DNA of 64,000 bases, taken from assembly GCF_000264995.1 (NCBI RefSeq), contig NW_006767456.1, positions 162,052 through 226,051 of the forward strand, written 5' to 3'. The notes beneath the pieces were generated by a model. It was not told where the DNA came from, did no database searches, and worked only from the letters and a program-made list of their open reading frames with translations. The stretch is from Punctularia strigosozonata HHB-11173 SS5. Lineage: Eukaryota; Basidiomycota; Agaricomycetes; Corticiales; Punctulariaceae. Position numbers and translations under genes: made by a program. Below are positions 39,818-53,622 of the stretch, one piece after another (the stretch's first letter is position 1; each line of letters opens with the position of its first letter).

Positions 39818-42800
39818 TCAAAGCCCGGCCTTAGCCTTTGCGGCACCCTCCAACTCCGAGTACGACCCGCTCTTCAAACACATGTTGCGGAAAATTCCAT
39901 CTGGATTTTGTAGGAGGTTGTAGGGGGTATCGAACTCGGCGATCGTACCCTTATCGAGGACGATCAGGCGGTCGTAATCAATGACCGTGCGCAGACGATG
40001 GGCCACTTCAAGGAGCAAGTTAAGCACGAAGAAGTACAGAAGTTCGGGCATACACTCACCCGTCAACAACAACGAATCACCGAACTCCTCCCGTATTGTC
40101 TGCTGGATTTTGGCGTCGGTAGCGAAGTCGATACTCGAAGTAGCTTCATCCAGGATAATAATGGAGCTCCGGCGTAGGAGAGCGCGGGCCAGAGCGATCA
40201 GTTGCCTACCCAAACAGATGAACATTCGTAACAGCGCGATATGTAGGAGTGACCTGCCTCTGCCCCTGAGAAAAGTTAGTACCCCCTGGAGATACCTGCG
40301 TATCCAGGTTGATGGACGTCTTCGCATCCACCTCGGTAACCGTAGTGCTCATGGTCGGGGAGGTAGATCCGCTGTCGCTGGTACTCTCACGTTCGTGGAT
40401 GGACGGAGCGCGGGATGCCTCCCTCGATGTGCGCTGGGATTGGTATGCGCTTTCTGTAATCATCTGCACCCTAAACAGGACATCGAGACATTCCTCGTCC
40501 GTGTGTTCGATGAACGGATCCAGGTTTTCCTGCGATACGCGTGTCGGTGAGCACGAGGAATCGAGAGAGAACTTCACTCCGTACTCTGAGCGTCCCTGAG
40601 AACAACGTCGCGTCCTGTGAACAGTCAGCGAAACTATCGGATTTGCGGGTAACCATCATCTACCTGAGGGATGAAAGTCTACCAGAGTTTATTTGAGAAA
40701 ACTCAAAGCATCAGGATGAAGGCAACTCACAAGTCTTGAACGGAGGTCATGAAGGCCAATCGTGGAGATATCGATCCCGTCGATTACGATCTTGCCGCTG
40801 GCCGGATCGACCTGCAGCATGCTTAGTGCCATTCTCCTCAATCGAGGGATATATGCTCACAAAACGGAGAATCGACATTGCGAGCGTACTCTTTCCGCTC
40901 CCTGTATAGAACATAGAGTGAGCCCGACGAAGGTCCTGCAGTTAAAGCGACAGGATCGTACCAGTACGTCCCAGGAGACCGATCCGTTCTCTCGGTTTCA
41001 GGTCGAATGATACTCCGTGCAGCACCGGTGGAAGCTCGGGCGCATATCGTACCACGAGATCTTGCACGCTGATGAGCGGATTCTGAGTGGTACTCGAAGG
41101 CCAATAGGCTATTGGGGCGTGAGCTCAGGGAATGCACTGCACAATATATAATGTGGTACCAGGCGGGCGATGTGATTCAATGATTGCTGGAGGTTCTTGA
41201 GGAAGATTCAAATACTCGACAACTCGCTCCACAGAGCTGCAAAAGTCTCGTTAATGATATTTTCTGGTATAAGCTCAAGATTGAACCTCACTTCAGGTCA
41301 AGTTCAAGGGCTGTCCAAAAGCGACATGCCCAGTATACGCTGGTGGTGAACGACATCGCTGAGGTGATGCAAAGACCTGCTAAGCCGGCTGAAACCAATC
41401 CAGATAGAGCGAAGAGCGTCGTAATCAATACACCAAGAGCGCCGAGGGCATCAAAGTGAAGCAATAGCCAGCGGTTCGTCATCTATAGGCACCAATAAGA
41501 ACGAGATCTTCGTTTTATGAGGCATCGAAATAGCGTACCCAGAAATTGTACCACATCTTCAGAAGCGTGGGTAAGCACTTCGATTATACCGACATATAAA
41601 ACGATCTTACCTTCGTTGTCATGTCCACCTTTCCGAAAAGGTCGTTCAAGAACTTGCTCTCGGCAGAGAAAGCACGAACAGTGACAATACCCTCCAACAG
41701 TTCACCGAAACCAGAGAAGATGGGGGAACGGCTGTTTGACTCCATACGTCTCAGGTCTCGTCCCGTGTTGAGATATCCTATCGCGAGGTGACGGTACACA
41801 AGGCCGATGAGCACCGCTGGGATGAGGAACGTAGGGAAAACCACGGTAACAGCAATCACGGATGCCAAGAAAGTTGCAAGTGACGAGTTCACGGCCTGAA
41901 GGGATCCCGCAAGAGAGGAATCCACGGTGTCGATGTCCTGCGCGAACGGTGAGCATATCTCGGGCGGACATCGTCGCGTAGTTTTACCTTGCTAAACCGG
42001 TTCAGCATCCTTCCAGCGGGCGTCACATCATGCCTACGGACGAGGTAAAGGAATGAGCTGGAGTCATGGGAGGAAAGGACGGACACTTACCATCGCATGG
42101 TCGCGCATACAACGCTAACTAACAATTGACTGAAGAGTCGACGAGATGCCCTCAACGCACCAGTAAAGTTCGTTACCGACGACAAAATGCTGATCGTGGC
42201 GGATGTCAAACCGATGCACGCATAGACGGCGACGTAGAAGAACGGATGCTCGCGCGCATCTGGAAGCCTATCCTGTATACCCGAGGCTGTAGGCACGCGG
42301 TTGAAATTGTGCAGATGTTGAGTAGAAAGAGACCCTTCCATCGGCATCTCATGCTCCGGTGTCGCGAAGGAAGTGAACGCGAAAAACGACGATGCGTCGG
42401 AGCGGCCATAGGCATCACCCCAGGTCTACTCCAGTTAACCTTTGGTCATCTGTCTGCAAGTAGGCAAGGACTTACCATGATCCACAACTTCTCCACGATA
42501 GTCATGCACTATGCGAGCTACGTTAGCCGCATTTTTCTGCGGATCTCTGGCCGCACTTACCTGACTGCAGATGATCAGGAAGAAGATGATCCCCCAGGTC
42601 CAATACGAACTACGTCTCCTGTGAGTATAGACCCCTTCGCCCAAGATTGAGAAACGTACGAAGCCTTCAGGTAGGTATTGTAAATGTGCCTGTAAGCAAC
42701 AGTGAGTGGATGGGCACATTTGGGGATCATGAAAACAAATCACCATTTCACGCTGCCTGTCTCTCTGGCCTCGTCCTTGACAAGCTTTCTGGGCTTTTTG

Positions 42801-45800
42801 GCCTTATCATCCAGCTTCGTTGCTGGTGCAGCCTCTCCTTCGATGGCTTCCACAGCTGCCTCCTCAGCGGCTTCCTTTTCTCCCTCCTTGATATCCGCAC
42901 TGGCATCGTGAGTTATTTCTTCTAGCACTCCTTGGGCGCGAAGGTCTTTGATGAAGCCCTGGGTGTCTATACGTCCGTCAAGCATCCGAACCAGATACTG
43001 TGCGCCCGGGAGAACGAGTTCCACGTGATGGGTAACGAGGATCTAGGTGGTCGTTATGGGCGTGTCTTATTCCCAAGAGGTATAAGCTACGTACGACCGT
43101 ACGGTTTGCAAGCAAAGGGCCACACAGCAGCTTGTCGAACAGCACGCGGGCTGTATGACTGTCCTGTTACGAGTGTCAATGTAATAATTCGGAGGACAGC
43201 AGCACAATACCAGCGACATACGACTGCACTGAGAGGATCATCCAGCAACACGTATCTAGACATGGTCCTCAGAAAAACTGTAAAACATCGAGGCGTGAAG
43301 CGAAACGACCGACCTTGTCCTGGCATAAACTGCACGCGCGAGCGCCACTCTAGAATTATATGAGTAACGAAGCCAGGTATTCTGATGATTGCCGCATACC
43401 TCGCCTTCTGTCCGCCACTCAGAGACACGCCTCTTCATAGGAACTTGAGTCATGAACGCCGTGCGATGCTCAATCGACGTACCTGGCACCGATCTCCGTA
43501 GCATCACCATCTTCCAAGATGTCGAGGTCAGTAGTGAGCGCACAGCTTTCGATGACCTCGTTGTAGCGCTCTTCGTCATACGGGTAACCGAAAAGGATGT
43601 TGTCGCGTATGGACTGATAACATCCATCAGCGAAGATCTTCGTTGTGTCCGGAAAGCTTACCTGGTGCCTCAACCAGGGAGATTGTGCGGCGTACGAGAT
43701 GATGCGCATGTTACCATGCTCGTCGACCCTCGATGCATCCTTGGACATTACGAGCTTCCCCTCGAACTGCGTCATTTCTCCCAGGAGCGCCATCTGCGTA
43801 CATGTTACTCGACAATCGCACACAACGCCTGGCGTGGAGACTCACCAGCAGCGCTGTCTTCCCGCTGGCAGTGGGTCCGGTGATAACGCTGAGCGCGCCG
43901 TCGGGGAACATAACGTCGATATCCTTCAACTCGAAACGATGATCGCCGTTCTGCCCATTGACAGAGGCGCTATCTACGGCAGTATCCGTTTCATCCGTAG
44001 GAGACGCTGGCTTGTCTTCCTTCTGTTCCTCCACCTGGTTCCATCGGAACGAGCCGTGCTGGATGCCCAAGCCTTTTTCCTCCGTGTCATCCGGAGGACC
44101 CGCCTTCTTCTTAAGCGATGAAACCTGCTCGCTGACTTCGTCCTCGCCGAGGTAGGTCGCGATACGGTTAACCGCCACGAGTGTTTGCAATACCTGCACG
44201 ATCCACGTCGGGATGACGTTCAACGGCTGCCTGATCATCGAGAACAACGCGATCGCGGTGAACGCGACCGGCACCGTCAGTTCGTGCCCGGTGTAGATGT
44301 AAGTCGCGAACGACACGACCGACACCAATATCGGCGCGAGCGTCCACAGCAAGCTGAAGAAGATGGAGTTGATCCGGCTTTTGATCATCCACTGCATCTC
44401 GACCTCGCGAGCGTCCATCACTCGTTTGATCCAGCGGTCTTGCCATGCCATGAACTTGATGAGCTTGATGGACGTGATAAGCTCGTTGAGAACGCCCATG
44501 CGCTTGTCTTGTGCGTTGAGCACGCCCTTGTGGATACGAATGCGGCGCCGCGCGATGTACGAGTTCAAAGGCCAGCCGGCGACAAGCACTGTGAAACCGG
44601 CGAAGGCGGACCAACCAAGGATTTGGTAGAGGAATATACTGGCGATGATGATTTCGAAGGGGGCGCCGTAGATGAAGTAGGCGCCGCTGACCAAATTGGC
44701 GCAGCGGTTCGCATCACCAGCCCTAAACAAAAGAAAGGTATCAGAAGACGCGGAACGAGACTCAGCAGCAGACGTACATGAGATTGACGATCTTCCCGAT
44801 GTCGGCACCGGCCTTCGGGTCGTCCGAGGTGTCCTTGCCCTTGCCCATGGCTTTCGCCCTCTTCTTCGCCTCCTCCGGGCTAGCGGCCGCTTTGCCCTTG
44901 TCCTTGTCCACGATGCCGGAGAAGTCTTTGCGCTTCAAAGCCTTGTCGTAGATTGAGGTCATCAGCTCGGACCGGACGCGGACCGCCGCTCGCCGGCCGT
45001 ACCACAAGTGCTGCACATCCGCCTCGGCCTTGCAGAGCGTCGCGACGAAGGCAAGGAACGCGAAGATGTACGCGTTCGCGCGGCTTCGCGGGTCCTCCGG
45101 GTGGTCGATCGACTCGAGGATGCGCTTGAGGAAGAACGGCCCGGCGTAGTTGAAGACGACGGAGGTGAAGGTGAGGACGAAGTCGAGGATGAGGTCGAGG
45201 GAGTTGGCGGCCCAGAGGCGCCGGAGGAGCGAGCTGCGCTGGATGCGGCTGAACTTGGTGAACACGGGGCGGGCTTGCATCGTCGGGCTGAGGCGGGGGA
45301 TGTCAGACTCGTTGAGCGTGTTGTAGGTGCCGCGTTTGATGAGGGGCGAGACCCAGTGGAAGGTGATCCAGCCGAGTAGGGTGGTGTAATCCTCCGCGGA
45401 GACGGAGAGGCCAATGTCTTCCGGCTTGACACGGGAGCTGGGGATCGCGAGCGGGGTCTTGAGTTGCACGATGAGGAGGAGGAGGATGAGTGCGAGGTTG
45501 ATAGACTCGACCACAACCGACGTCACGGGGAGAGGGACGCCTTCCACCTTGTCATCGTAGACGTAGCCGCCGAGGACGAATACGGTGGAGATAAAGAATA
45601 CGATGTAAAGCGCGAACAAGCCGTAATGAGGCGTCGGCTTTGGGTTGAGCGCGGGTTTGGCCGCCGCGTATATCCAAGATAGGGCCACAACTACGGCAAC
45701 AACCCCATGCAGTGCGTTTTGGGATCCCTGGGTGAACAGCCTGAACGATCCCACACCGAGCCATGCGAGCGCCAGCAGCAGCGCTGTCCATGACAGCAGC

Positions 45801-46084
45801 AGGGTCCTCCACAACGGCGTCCGCGGCTTCTGCGTCTCGGCGCTTGTTCCGTTCTCGCCTGATACTTCCGCGTCGATGGCTTCGGCCTCTTCCAAGGTCA
45901 AATACGTCCTGAAAGGCGCCTTCACGAAGTCGATAACGCCTTTCGTGCGCGAAGGCAGAGGAATAGACGCGATGCACAGCAGTGCCACCAGCACAGCAGG
46001 GACGAGGGCCGTCCAGAAATCGCGTACGCAGGCCGACCCGAAGTCGAGGAGACGCGTCCCGCTGCAAACGGCGGCGACGGTCAT
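39818..46084 (-). CDS. ABCC-type ABC transporter (Yor1-like multidrug exporter)
   Basis: A full-length ABC exporter of subfamily C with an extra N-terminal membrane domain. From 46084: five or so N-terminal helices (for example [20 protein letters not shown]); a cytoplasmic stretch with [20 protein letters not shown], typical of Yor1/Bpt1-type proteins; the first transmembrane domain ([20 protein letters not shown] onward); NBD1 with [19 protein letters not shown] and LLDDPLSAV; the second transmembrane domain (about 42.9-41.2 kb); and NBD2 with [26 protein letters not shown] and a C-terminal end KAKAGL at 39818. NBD1 has Asp where the catalytic Glu normally sits while NBD2 keeps Glu, the usual ABCC asymmetry. 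Many short introns cut the second half. The protein probably exports drugs or lipophilic anions at the plasma membrane or vacuole. It is not the a-factor-type Ste6 exporter, which lacks the extra N-terminal membrane domain. Confidence 0.88.
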
Positions 46085-46543
46085 CTTCGTCGACGGTGTT
46101 GGTGCCGGGCAAAAGACAGGAGTGGCAAAGGACTGCGCTCACGCGGGAGCACATGGCGAGTGCCTTCATCATCCACAGCCGTTGGTAATAATAGATAAGC
46201 GGGGGAAATACGCCTACGAAAGTCCTGGTGGATGAGCTGATTGGACATCGCGTATTTACTTATCAATCCGAAATTCGTTCGTATCGACGCCGGCATGTCA
46301 TGGAATGAGCGTTTGAGTCATTGGCGAAAACAGAGACGGGACGAGGGGCCGAAGCCCATGAAGATAAGTCACCCGGTGGCTTGGCCCATTCAAAGCTATC
46401 AGATGATAACATAGAACAAAGCGAAATCAAGTTAGCTGTGACGTGTTATCCAGTCACATCAACGCGACACCTTCACATCCGGTTCGGTAAGTTTCAGCCC
46501 GTCTATCTTTGCCTCTCTCCGCCGTCCCCACCGACTCCGCCCC
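46085..46543. other. Divergent promoter region
   Basis: About 460 bases shared by the minus-strand ABC transporter and the plus-strand HAPSTR1-like gene. No gene seen; pyrimidine-rich stretches lie before the plus-strand start. Confidence 0.4.
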
Positions 46544-47705
46544 ATGGAATCCCTCAACACCCTCGCCAACTCACTAACGACCAACTCGCCACCCAGCCTC
46601 ATCGCCGCCGAAAAGGAGCTGCTCAACAATTTCAAGGGTACGTACAGCGCTTACAACCTTCGCGTTGCTATCTCTGTCTTGTCGTTGATCTCACGCTGGT
46701 CTCTCCTTCCCGTAGCGGCCGCCTTGAGTATCACCACTCTCTACCGCTCTTCGCGACACACGTCCAAGCGAGCGTTCAATGCCGGCTACGCATCAGCATG
46801 TCAGGACCTCCTCATGATGATCCAACAGGGAGTGTCGGACGGTGGAATCGGCACGGGCAGTGACGAAGGGCACTCCGACGCGCACGGGATGACGGTTGGG
46901 AAAGTGATGGATTGGTAAGTTTTACACAACCTATGCGTGTTTTCTGCGTACTGAATGCGGTGGCTTCTCTGTATGCAGGATTGAAGCGAGATTGGACGCG
47001 ATCAAGGCCAGAGAGGAAGAAGAAGACGAGGACGAAGAGCGAGAGAAGGAGCGCGAACATGCTCGCACCGAACGCGCCTCGGCGCCCACCAAGCCGCACA
47101 ATCGCTCAGGATCTCCGCCGGTATCGGTCATCAGCAAACCCAAGGACCACGGTACCGAACCAGCGACCACCACCCGGTCACCGGCGCCCGTGGCCCAGCC
47201 TTCGTCTGCGACAGCATCCTCGCCGCCGAGGCCGACCAGTCTCCCACTTCAAACCCTTGTCCGTCTCTCCCGCTCGAAACACAACAACAAGGAGAAGGAC
47301 TTCCCGGTCGCCTCCGCCTCTACCTTTCCCGCCGCCGTGGCCACACGCGACGCCTCTCCCTCCGCGGACGTCCCCTTCGCTTTCCTCGCACGCTCTGCAC
47401 CGGCAGAGACACCCGTGACGGAAATCAGCGCAGGCTCGAAGCGGCGGCACGGACTAATGATGATGCTCGACTCTCCCGCTTCGGCGTCACCACTCGGTGC
47501 ACTGTCTGTCTCCTCCGCGCTCGGCGGCAGTGGCCCGACCAACTCGACGATCAGCACCTCCGGACCAGGCACAAGGAGACGCACGAGGAGCACACGGGGA
47601 CTTCCGCCTTCCCGGGCGTTACACGATCAGAACACGAATCAGTCAGGAGAGGCGATGGACGTCGAAGAGGAGGGCAGGGAGCGGAAGCGAGTGGCACGTC
47701 GGTGA
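46544..47705 (+). CDS. HAPSTR1/TAPR1-like (DUF4588) nuclear protein
   Basis: Three exons from the ATG at 46544. The conserved N-terminal part reads AAEKELLNNFK, then after the first intron AAALSITTLYRSSRHTSKRA and FNAGYASACQDLLMMIQQG. This resembles the helical core of human C16orf72/HAPSTR1 (HUWE1-associated stress regulator), where a similar alternation of AxxxTxLY and FxxGYxxxxxDLL is found. The second intron follows GKVMDW and leads to an acidic run (EEEEDEDEER) and a long Ser/Pro-rich disordered tail ending RKRVARR, a likely nuclear localisation signal. About 320 residues. In animals the protein links stress signalling to the HUWE1 ubiquitin ligase; whether that holds in fungi is not known to me. 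Family assignment is from pattern memory and moderate in strength. Confidence 0.6.
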
Positions 47706-49462
47706 TGACGACGATGTTCGAGACGATGATGCCAGGGTGTATGGCTGGCTGTTGTTAGACGTGGAGGAGGGGGGCGATAGCAGGCCTGATGAGGCTCCGT
47801 GCATTTCATCACGATTCATGCGACGATCCACACATTCATTCCCTCATTCGCCTTCTACTTATTACCACCACACATAGCATTGTAATTGTGCCGTGTTCAC
47901 TTGCTCTTTCTATGCCATGGATATCCATCTCGGACGCACTCGGTCTCAAGAGCTCGGTTTGTCTACCTCTCGTCCGCCTGTTAGTATTACAGCATCTTCA
48001 TATGGCAGCCGGCGATCACTCATTGCATTTGCAAACCACGTTTGCTTCCAGAAGCTGGCCACCGTTTCTGCCATACTCCTTGTGAACGCTTTGAGGAGAT
48101 CGATATCGAAGCAACAGCGAGTTCAGAAATATAATCTATATCCTGACCTACTTGCATCCGAACCCGTCCCGTCATGCCCGCACCCCAAGAATGCATGTCT
48201 AGCATCTAGCGTGAAATGACCATATATGTGTCCTGCCTGATAGCTTACCGCCGCCGTCGAGACCCGCGGCGTCGCGGGGTCTATAGTGGCAGTACCGCAG
48301 ACTAGCTTCGCTCTTTTCTTACCCTTGCATTCATCCCATCCTGCACTCTACGTATTCCGGTGGTTTTGGGACACGATGTCTAGATTCAGTCGTCCGATCG
48401 ATGCAGCATCGCCCGCATGATGCGCTCTGGTTGCTCTGACTCGGACGTCACTCCGCTTGACGACTCGCTCAGAGCAGCTCACATGCGGTTGGAAAGCAGC
48501 AGCTAAGCGATAGCTCGCGCATATATGCGCTCCAAGATGTCGATGTCTGACTCCGTTGCGACTGCCCGAGCCCCTCTCCGTCATCCTGCTCGGAATAAGC
48601 GCGGACAATCTGCCAAGACACAATGGAGAAGCGGTTTCACATCATGTTTCTCTCCTTTGCGACCATGCAGCTCCAGCTGCGGCGCTGTGCCTCGTCCATC
48701 CACGGACCGTCGGCGTTGCCGCCATCGTACCCACGTCTTCCGCCAATTCCATGGACTCTGGGGTGCATGTCCTCGGGCCGACGGTACGATGGCCCATATA
48801 GCGAACAAAGCGCACCTCCACACGAGCCCTTCTTCGGGCACCTTCGAGGTTCTCTACCGTATGGCATCGACAGGTAATTCTATCGAAGGCGCTGGCGTGC
48901 GGCCATCGTGCTCTCCTCGCATCGGCCGCACTATCATGCGTGGCCGCATATGGTCATGCCCAGAAGCGGGACTCGCCTCGTCCAGCTACGGGCGTACTGC
49001 TTCAACTTACATCGAAGCGCAGAGGCAAGGCGGGTAGGCACGGTGCCTACCCCGATCCGGTCGCGGAGACATTATAATATTCACCTTCCGAGTGAGCGCC
49101 ATTATAACGACTCAGGATAGCGCGGGAATATCGACATGCTTTCTGTCATTCGCGGCCTCGTCGGAGAGATCCTTATACCAGTTTTGGCGACTGCGTGCCG
49201 CCGGAGAGGGCGATTTCTTGAGTCACCGAGTGTTGGGCTGAAATGCATCTTGCTGTGGCGATGGCTTCAGAAAGGGAACCGTACTGCCTTGCCCCCTCTC
49301 TTTCCATGGCTTCCCGTTTGGGTACGTACGGGTAAGAGCTAACTTGTGGTCGGACTCAGGGTTATGCGGCGGAAAAAATAACCTTCCGGGTAGTAGCGTT
49401 GTGGGGGGGGGGCATAAAAGGAAGGGGGTGCTGAGCGGGAGCAGCCCAGCATCTTTCGCCCC
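47706..49462. other. 1.75 kb intergenic region
   Basis: No gene called. Several long overlapping frames occur on both strands at 48.5-49.0 kb without recognisable family or consistent splice sites. A near-perfect hairpin (AGACCCGCG/CGCGGGGTCT, one bulge) sits at 48260-48282. Just before the carboxypeptidase lie a run of ten Gs (49403-49412) and a TATA-like CATAAAAGG (49413-49421), about 45 bases upstream of the ATG. Confidence 0.45.
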
Positions 49463-52418
49463 ATGCTTTCGACGATATTCATCCTCGCGGCCGGCGCTGT
49501 ACTAGCAGAAGCCCAGGCCGGGATCAACGGATCCTTCCCTCATGCCTACCCTGGACAACCGGAGGGAGATTACAGTCCTCGATGGCAGAAATGTGAGTTA
49601 CCATGACGACATGCACCTTCGATTATCACTGAGAAGCGCATTGTAGACTTCGAAGTGACGAAACCATTGCCGAACGTTACGTTCCCCGTTGCCCGCAGCT
49701 TTGCAGGAAACATTCGGGTCAATCGACCCCATCATCCTAACGACACACTCGTAAGTCGGTTCACACAGAGAAGGGTCCCGAGCAAGACTCACGACATCGA
49801 ATAGTTCTACTGGGGCTTTGAGCATTCACACGGCTCTTTGACAGCAGGATCTGGTCAGAATGCCCATGCTCCTTGGGCTATCTGGCTGAACGGGGGTGCG
49901 TCTCCGTAGCAACAACCGTTCGCAAAACTTAATTTTATTGGTAAGGTCCGGGATCATCGAGCATGCCAGGCTTGACCCTCGAGAATGGCCCGATCCACAT
50001 CAACCCGGATTACTCGGTCACTCATAATCCTTATGCATGGACTGCTTTCGCGGATTATTTCTGGATAGATCAGCCTGTGTAAGTTTACTTTATCAGAACT
50101 GTTGTGGCCGCATCTCAATCAATCAAAATTATGTAATTAGTGGCGTCGGGTTTTCCACCTCGGATGCCGAAAGCTATGGTATGTGATACGCAAGGCTGAT
50201 AGGATTGATCCATCACTAACATCCTCCGGCAGTCACGGATGAAGACCAAATGGCTACTGACTTCGTAAGTGTATCCGCGTGACCGATTATTTGCGCCATC
50301 TGAACATCGAGCGCAGTTCGGTTTTCTCGAGAACCTGGTGAAGGTCAGTTCATCCTCCCTGAAACTTGTTGCGGATAAGGTTAACCTCGGTCATCACATC
50401 CAGGTCTTCCCTAGCTTAAGGACACGTCCATTATATCTCACCGGCGAGAGTTATGCTGGTACTTACATAGTGAGTATCGATCAGTTACCCAAGTGCACGA
50501 CCTCACGCACCTCCATTAGCCATACATCACGAAGCATTACTTCGGGTTGAAGAATCCTCCGGTAAGGCTTGCCAGGATAGCCATGGGGGACGGATCGTAT
50601 GCAGACCAGTCGATTGTCACGTTGCTCCCGGTGGTGAGTCGTTCACGTCCTCGAATTTATGATCCCATTCAGATCCCATTCATGAAGGTGCAAATAATCG
50701 AGACATACCCTCAGATTATTGGCTACAATTCTACCGTGTTCGAATACTTCCGCGAGCAGTGAGTATGCTGTTTTTGCCTAGTATTTTCATCGGTCGAAAG
50801 GCGCTCGCCGCAATTTATCAGGGAGCATCTATGCGGATATGACTTGAATTTGACGTACCCCCAAACCAAACCCCTACCGCCGGTGTCGTTCGCGGGCTCG
50901 CCGTCGGACGATGGGAGCAAACAGCACTTGAAGTTCCTCTCGAAGAAGCCAACACGGTTCGATCTGGCTAAGCGACTGGCCGACGGGCATGCCCTCAGGA
51001 AGCGCGATGACGCGAGTGCGAATAGCTTACGGTCGTTTGACCCTCATAGCCCTCTTGATCCTTTTTATGGGTGAGGATTTCTTTGCTTGGGGTGGATAAC
51101 GCTGACGATCGGCGATAGATGCGACATTTACGACGAGGTTATGGGTAGGTTTACGCCAGTTCCCATTTTTGAAATCCTCATGGAGTTCCAGACTACGCTC
51201 TTAACTTCACTTTCCCTTGGAACCTTACTCAGGGCTTCGATGTAGGTCGCGCCCGTCGCCCTTCCATAATACTCTCACATATTACTCAGGTCTACGATAT
51301 ACCTGACGCTCTCAATCCGGAGGTGTGCTTCCATGAGCTTTGCGCTACTAACACTGCTGACGACCGCAATTGCAGGTACCCATGGATCCATCGGTCTTCT
51401 TCAATGGTAGGTAGAACGGCCGTTCATATCTCGAGGCATCCATGGGCTGACCACGATGCGCGCAGATCCTAAGACCGTAGCTGCGCTGCACGCTCCCACA
51501 AGCAAGGAATGGACCTTCTTCTTCTCCGGCAATGTCGGGTATCCCTTTGGCGGAAGTGAGCTACGCGATTCGATAATTCGGGAGATCCTGAGCCGATGTC
51601 CTGTCTAGATTTCGTAGACCCCGAAGATCCTAGCCCATCGTAAGCCCTCAGACTCACCGCTTTGCGCAGCGCCTGACTGTCCTCGACAGACCCGAACCTG
51701 CGTTTTTCTCCGAGCTCGCTACCAATGCTTCGTTGCATCACGTCAGCATCGTCTTCTATTCTGGGAACGACGACTCGTTAGTACCGCACAGGGGTACTGA
51801 AGGTGAGCATTACGCCAAATCATCCCACCAGCGCTCACCGGTTCTTCTCGCAGTTGTGATCCAGGTATGGCTACAAAGCATGTTTTAAGCAATTGACGAA
51901 CCTCATACTCTGATCAACGTAGAACACCACTTTCGGCGGTATCAGAGGGTTCACACGTCGACCGTCGACGCCGTGGACACTGGACAACGGCACTTTCGGA
52001 GGGATTGTCCATCAGGTTTGATTGCCCGTGACGGATCAATCATCCTGCTGATTCTTCGCTTTAAGGAACGCAATTGGACCTATGTTTTAATCAACAACGC
52101 AGGGCACGTAGTCCCCTACACCAACCCTATTTCTGTGAGCCTTGGACCCTGCGTTAATTCACGGTCATTCACGAATACCACTAGGCATTCACGATGGCAC
52201 GGAACTGGATATTCGGCAACAACCAGACCGGCCTTGTCGTCGGTTCCAAGGTCATCGGAGGCGAAAACGCTTCCGAGCTGTCGGGCGATATCCTTCCTGG
52301 CAACGAAGCCATCTTTTACGGCAGTTTGAGCACGCAGTCGTCATACGTCTTCCCAACGGCGACGATCAACTCGTGGAGCAGCTTCATTCATACCGCCACG
52401 GCCACGGCCACGCCGTGA
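49463..52418 (+). CDS. Secreted serine carboxypeptidase (S10 family)
   Basis: A secreted or vacuolar serine carboxypeptidase removing C-terminal residues from peptides. The start at 49463 gives a signal peptide (MLSTIFILAAGAVLAEAQAG). Blocks in order: FYWGFEHSHG, WLNGGPGSSSMPGL (oxyanion-hole region), ADYFWIDQPVGVGFS, LTGESYAGTY with the nucleophile Ser, YSGNDDSLVPHRGTE with the catalytic Asp, and NNAGHVVPY with the catalytic His. All three residues are kept. Many NxS/T sites point to glycosylation. A dense row of short introns (at least twelve) interrupts the gene, some exons being under 60 nt. The C-terminal tail is Ser/Thr-rich, ending TATATATP, without a clear GPI signal. A TATA-like site with a G10 run lies just upstream. 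Confidence 0.9.
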
Positions 52419-52576
52419 AGCACATGCGTTCGGATTCAGACGTGTATCATGTTTTATATCCCCTCCAATGGGACCCGGGACGTTGGTGGCTTCGATATTC
52501 GTGTAGGAAATTGTTGTATTAAGAAGTGTCAATGCATACGACCCCACGATCATATGGATATGGAATTCGAACAGTC

Positions 52577-53622
52577 TCATGACGTGACCTTGGTCACTTG
52601 GACGTTACGAATCTGGTATGTGGTAGTCCCAGTCGGTCCCGGAGAGCCGGAGCTTCCCTCCATCTGAAGATCGATGATCCTGTGTGGATGCATCTTCAGT
52701 CTTGCTACCAGGCTGCGCGAACTAACGTACAGGTAAAGTGGTGCACCCAAGAAGTCCGCGCCAACGTGTGTCGCCTGCAAGACATTGTCGAGGTAATAGT
52801 CGATGGTGACGTCGCTTGAGTCGCCTTCGATGGACGACAGCACTGCCTTCACAGAATGGAATTCTCCGTCGTCAGGCCAAGCCACAATTGTGCTCTTGAC
52901 TTCCGAGCTCGTGCTGACATAGTTCCCATCAAAATCCAATCCGCAACTGGCATGGATTGAGCACTCACTTGAATGTATTGAACCAGGTTTGCTGGGTGCC
53001 TGTATTTATTGAGCATTAGTCACAGGTCGGCGAGGGGAGGAATGCTCGCTCACCTTTCCACTCTCCAATGTCAGCCTCGGGAGGCCAGGAATTCACTGCT
53101 GTGAGCCAGAACGCAGGCCAGGTGCCTACAGCAGTCGGAGCAATGAACTCTCCTTCTACGACATATCCGACAACATCGGTTCCATCGACAGTGATGTCAT
53201 CTTTAGCGTAGATCGTCCCTGCCCACAGGAAGTTGAGGCTGGAGTAGAATTTAGAGGTCTCGGATGACATACCGCTGAAGTAATCGATGGTGAGGTGCGG
53301 ACTCTCGCTACTTGTTCCCTGTCCCGAAGTCGGGGTGGCAGTGAGCGTCAGGACGCCGTTGGCAACGGAGATATGTGAATGATCCGTGGAGTTTCCGACC
53401 ATTCGGGCCGCTGTGGAACACCTTCAGCACGGAATACGAGCCAGTGAGAGACGGTACGGACTTACATCCGTTGTGGTCGCTCCCCCATGGATACAAATAG
53501 TTCCAGTATGTCTCTAAATCGGCGTAGCTATCAAACGAGGAGGTGGGAATCACTACAGTATCCGCATGCGAGAGCGTGGCGATTGCCACTGTTAATGTTA
53601 ATGGGATGAGAGGGGACAACAT
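52577..53622 (-). CDS. GH16 family beta-glucanase, secreted
   Basis: A secreted glycoside hydrolase of family 16 (concanavalin-like fold), most members cutting beta-1,3(4)-glucans or related polysaccharides. The preferred start at 53622 gives the signal peptide MLSPLIPLTLTVAIATLSHA; an earlier in-frame ATG at 53646 would add eight residues. After the first intron come STDHSHISVANGVLTLTATP, FLWAGTIYAKDDI, GEFIAPTAVGTWPAFWLTA and the catalytic block PPEADIGEWKG, matching the E-x-D-x-x-E signature. The C-terminal half reads FHSVKAVLSSIEG, VTIDYYLDN and ends RNVQVTKVTS. About 290 residues and three introns. Substrate is not decided by sequence; a role in plant or fungal cell-wall breakdown is likely. 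Confidence 0.83.

Noticed and set aside
44168-45682. Long plus-strand and alternate-frame open frames opposite the ABC transporter
   Set aside because: They mirror the coding strand of the transporter and have biased composition typical of shadow frames.
48260-48282. GC-rich hairpin as a terminator
   Set aside because: Fungal genes do not use intrinsic hairpin terminators, and the nearest gene end is about 550 bases away.
48525-49037. 170-codon plus-strand open frame as a gene
   Set aside because: Similarly long frames overlap it on both strands, which points to a chance lack of stops in GC-rich DNA.
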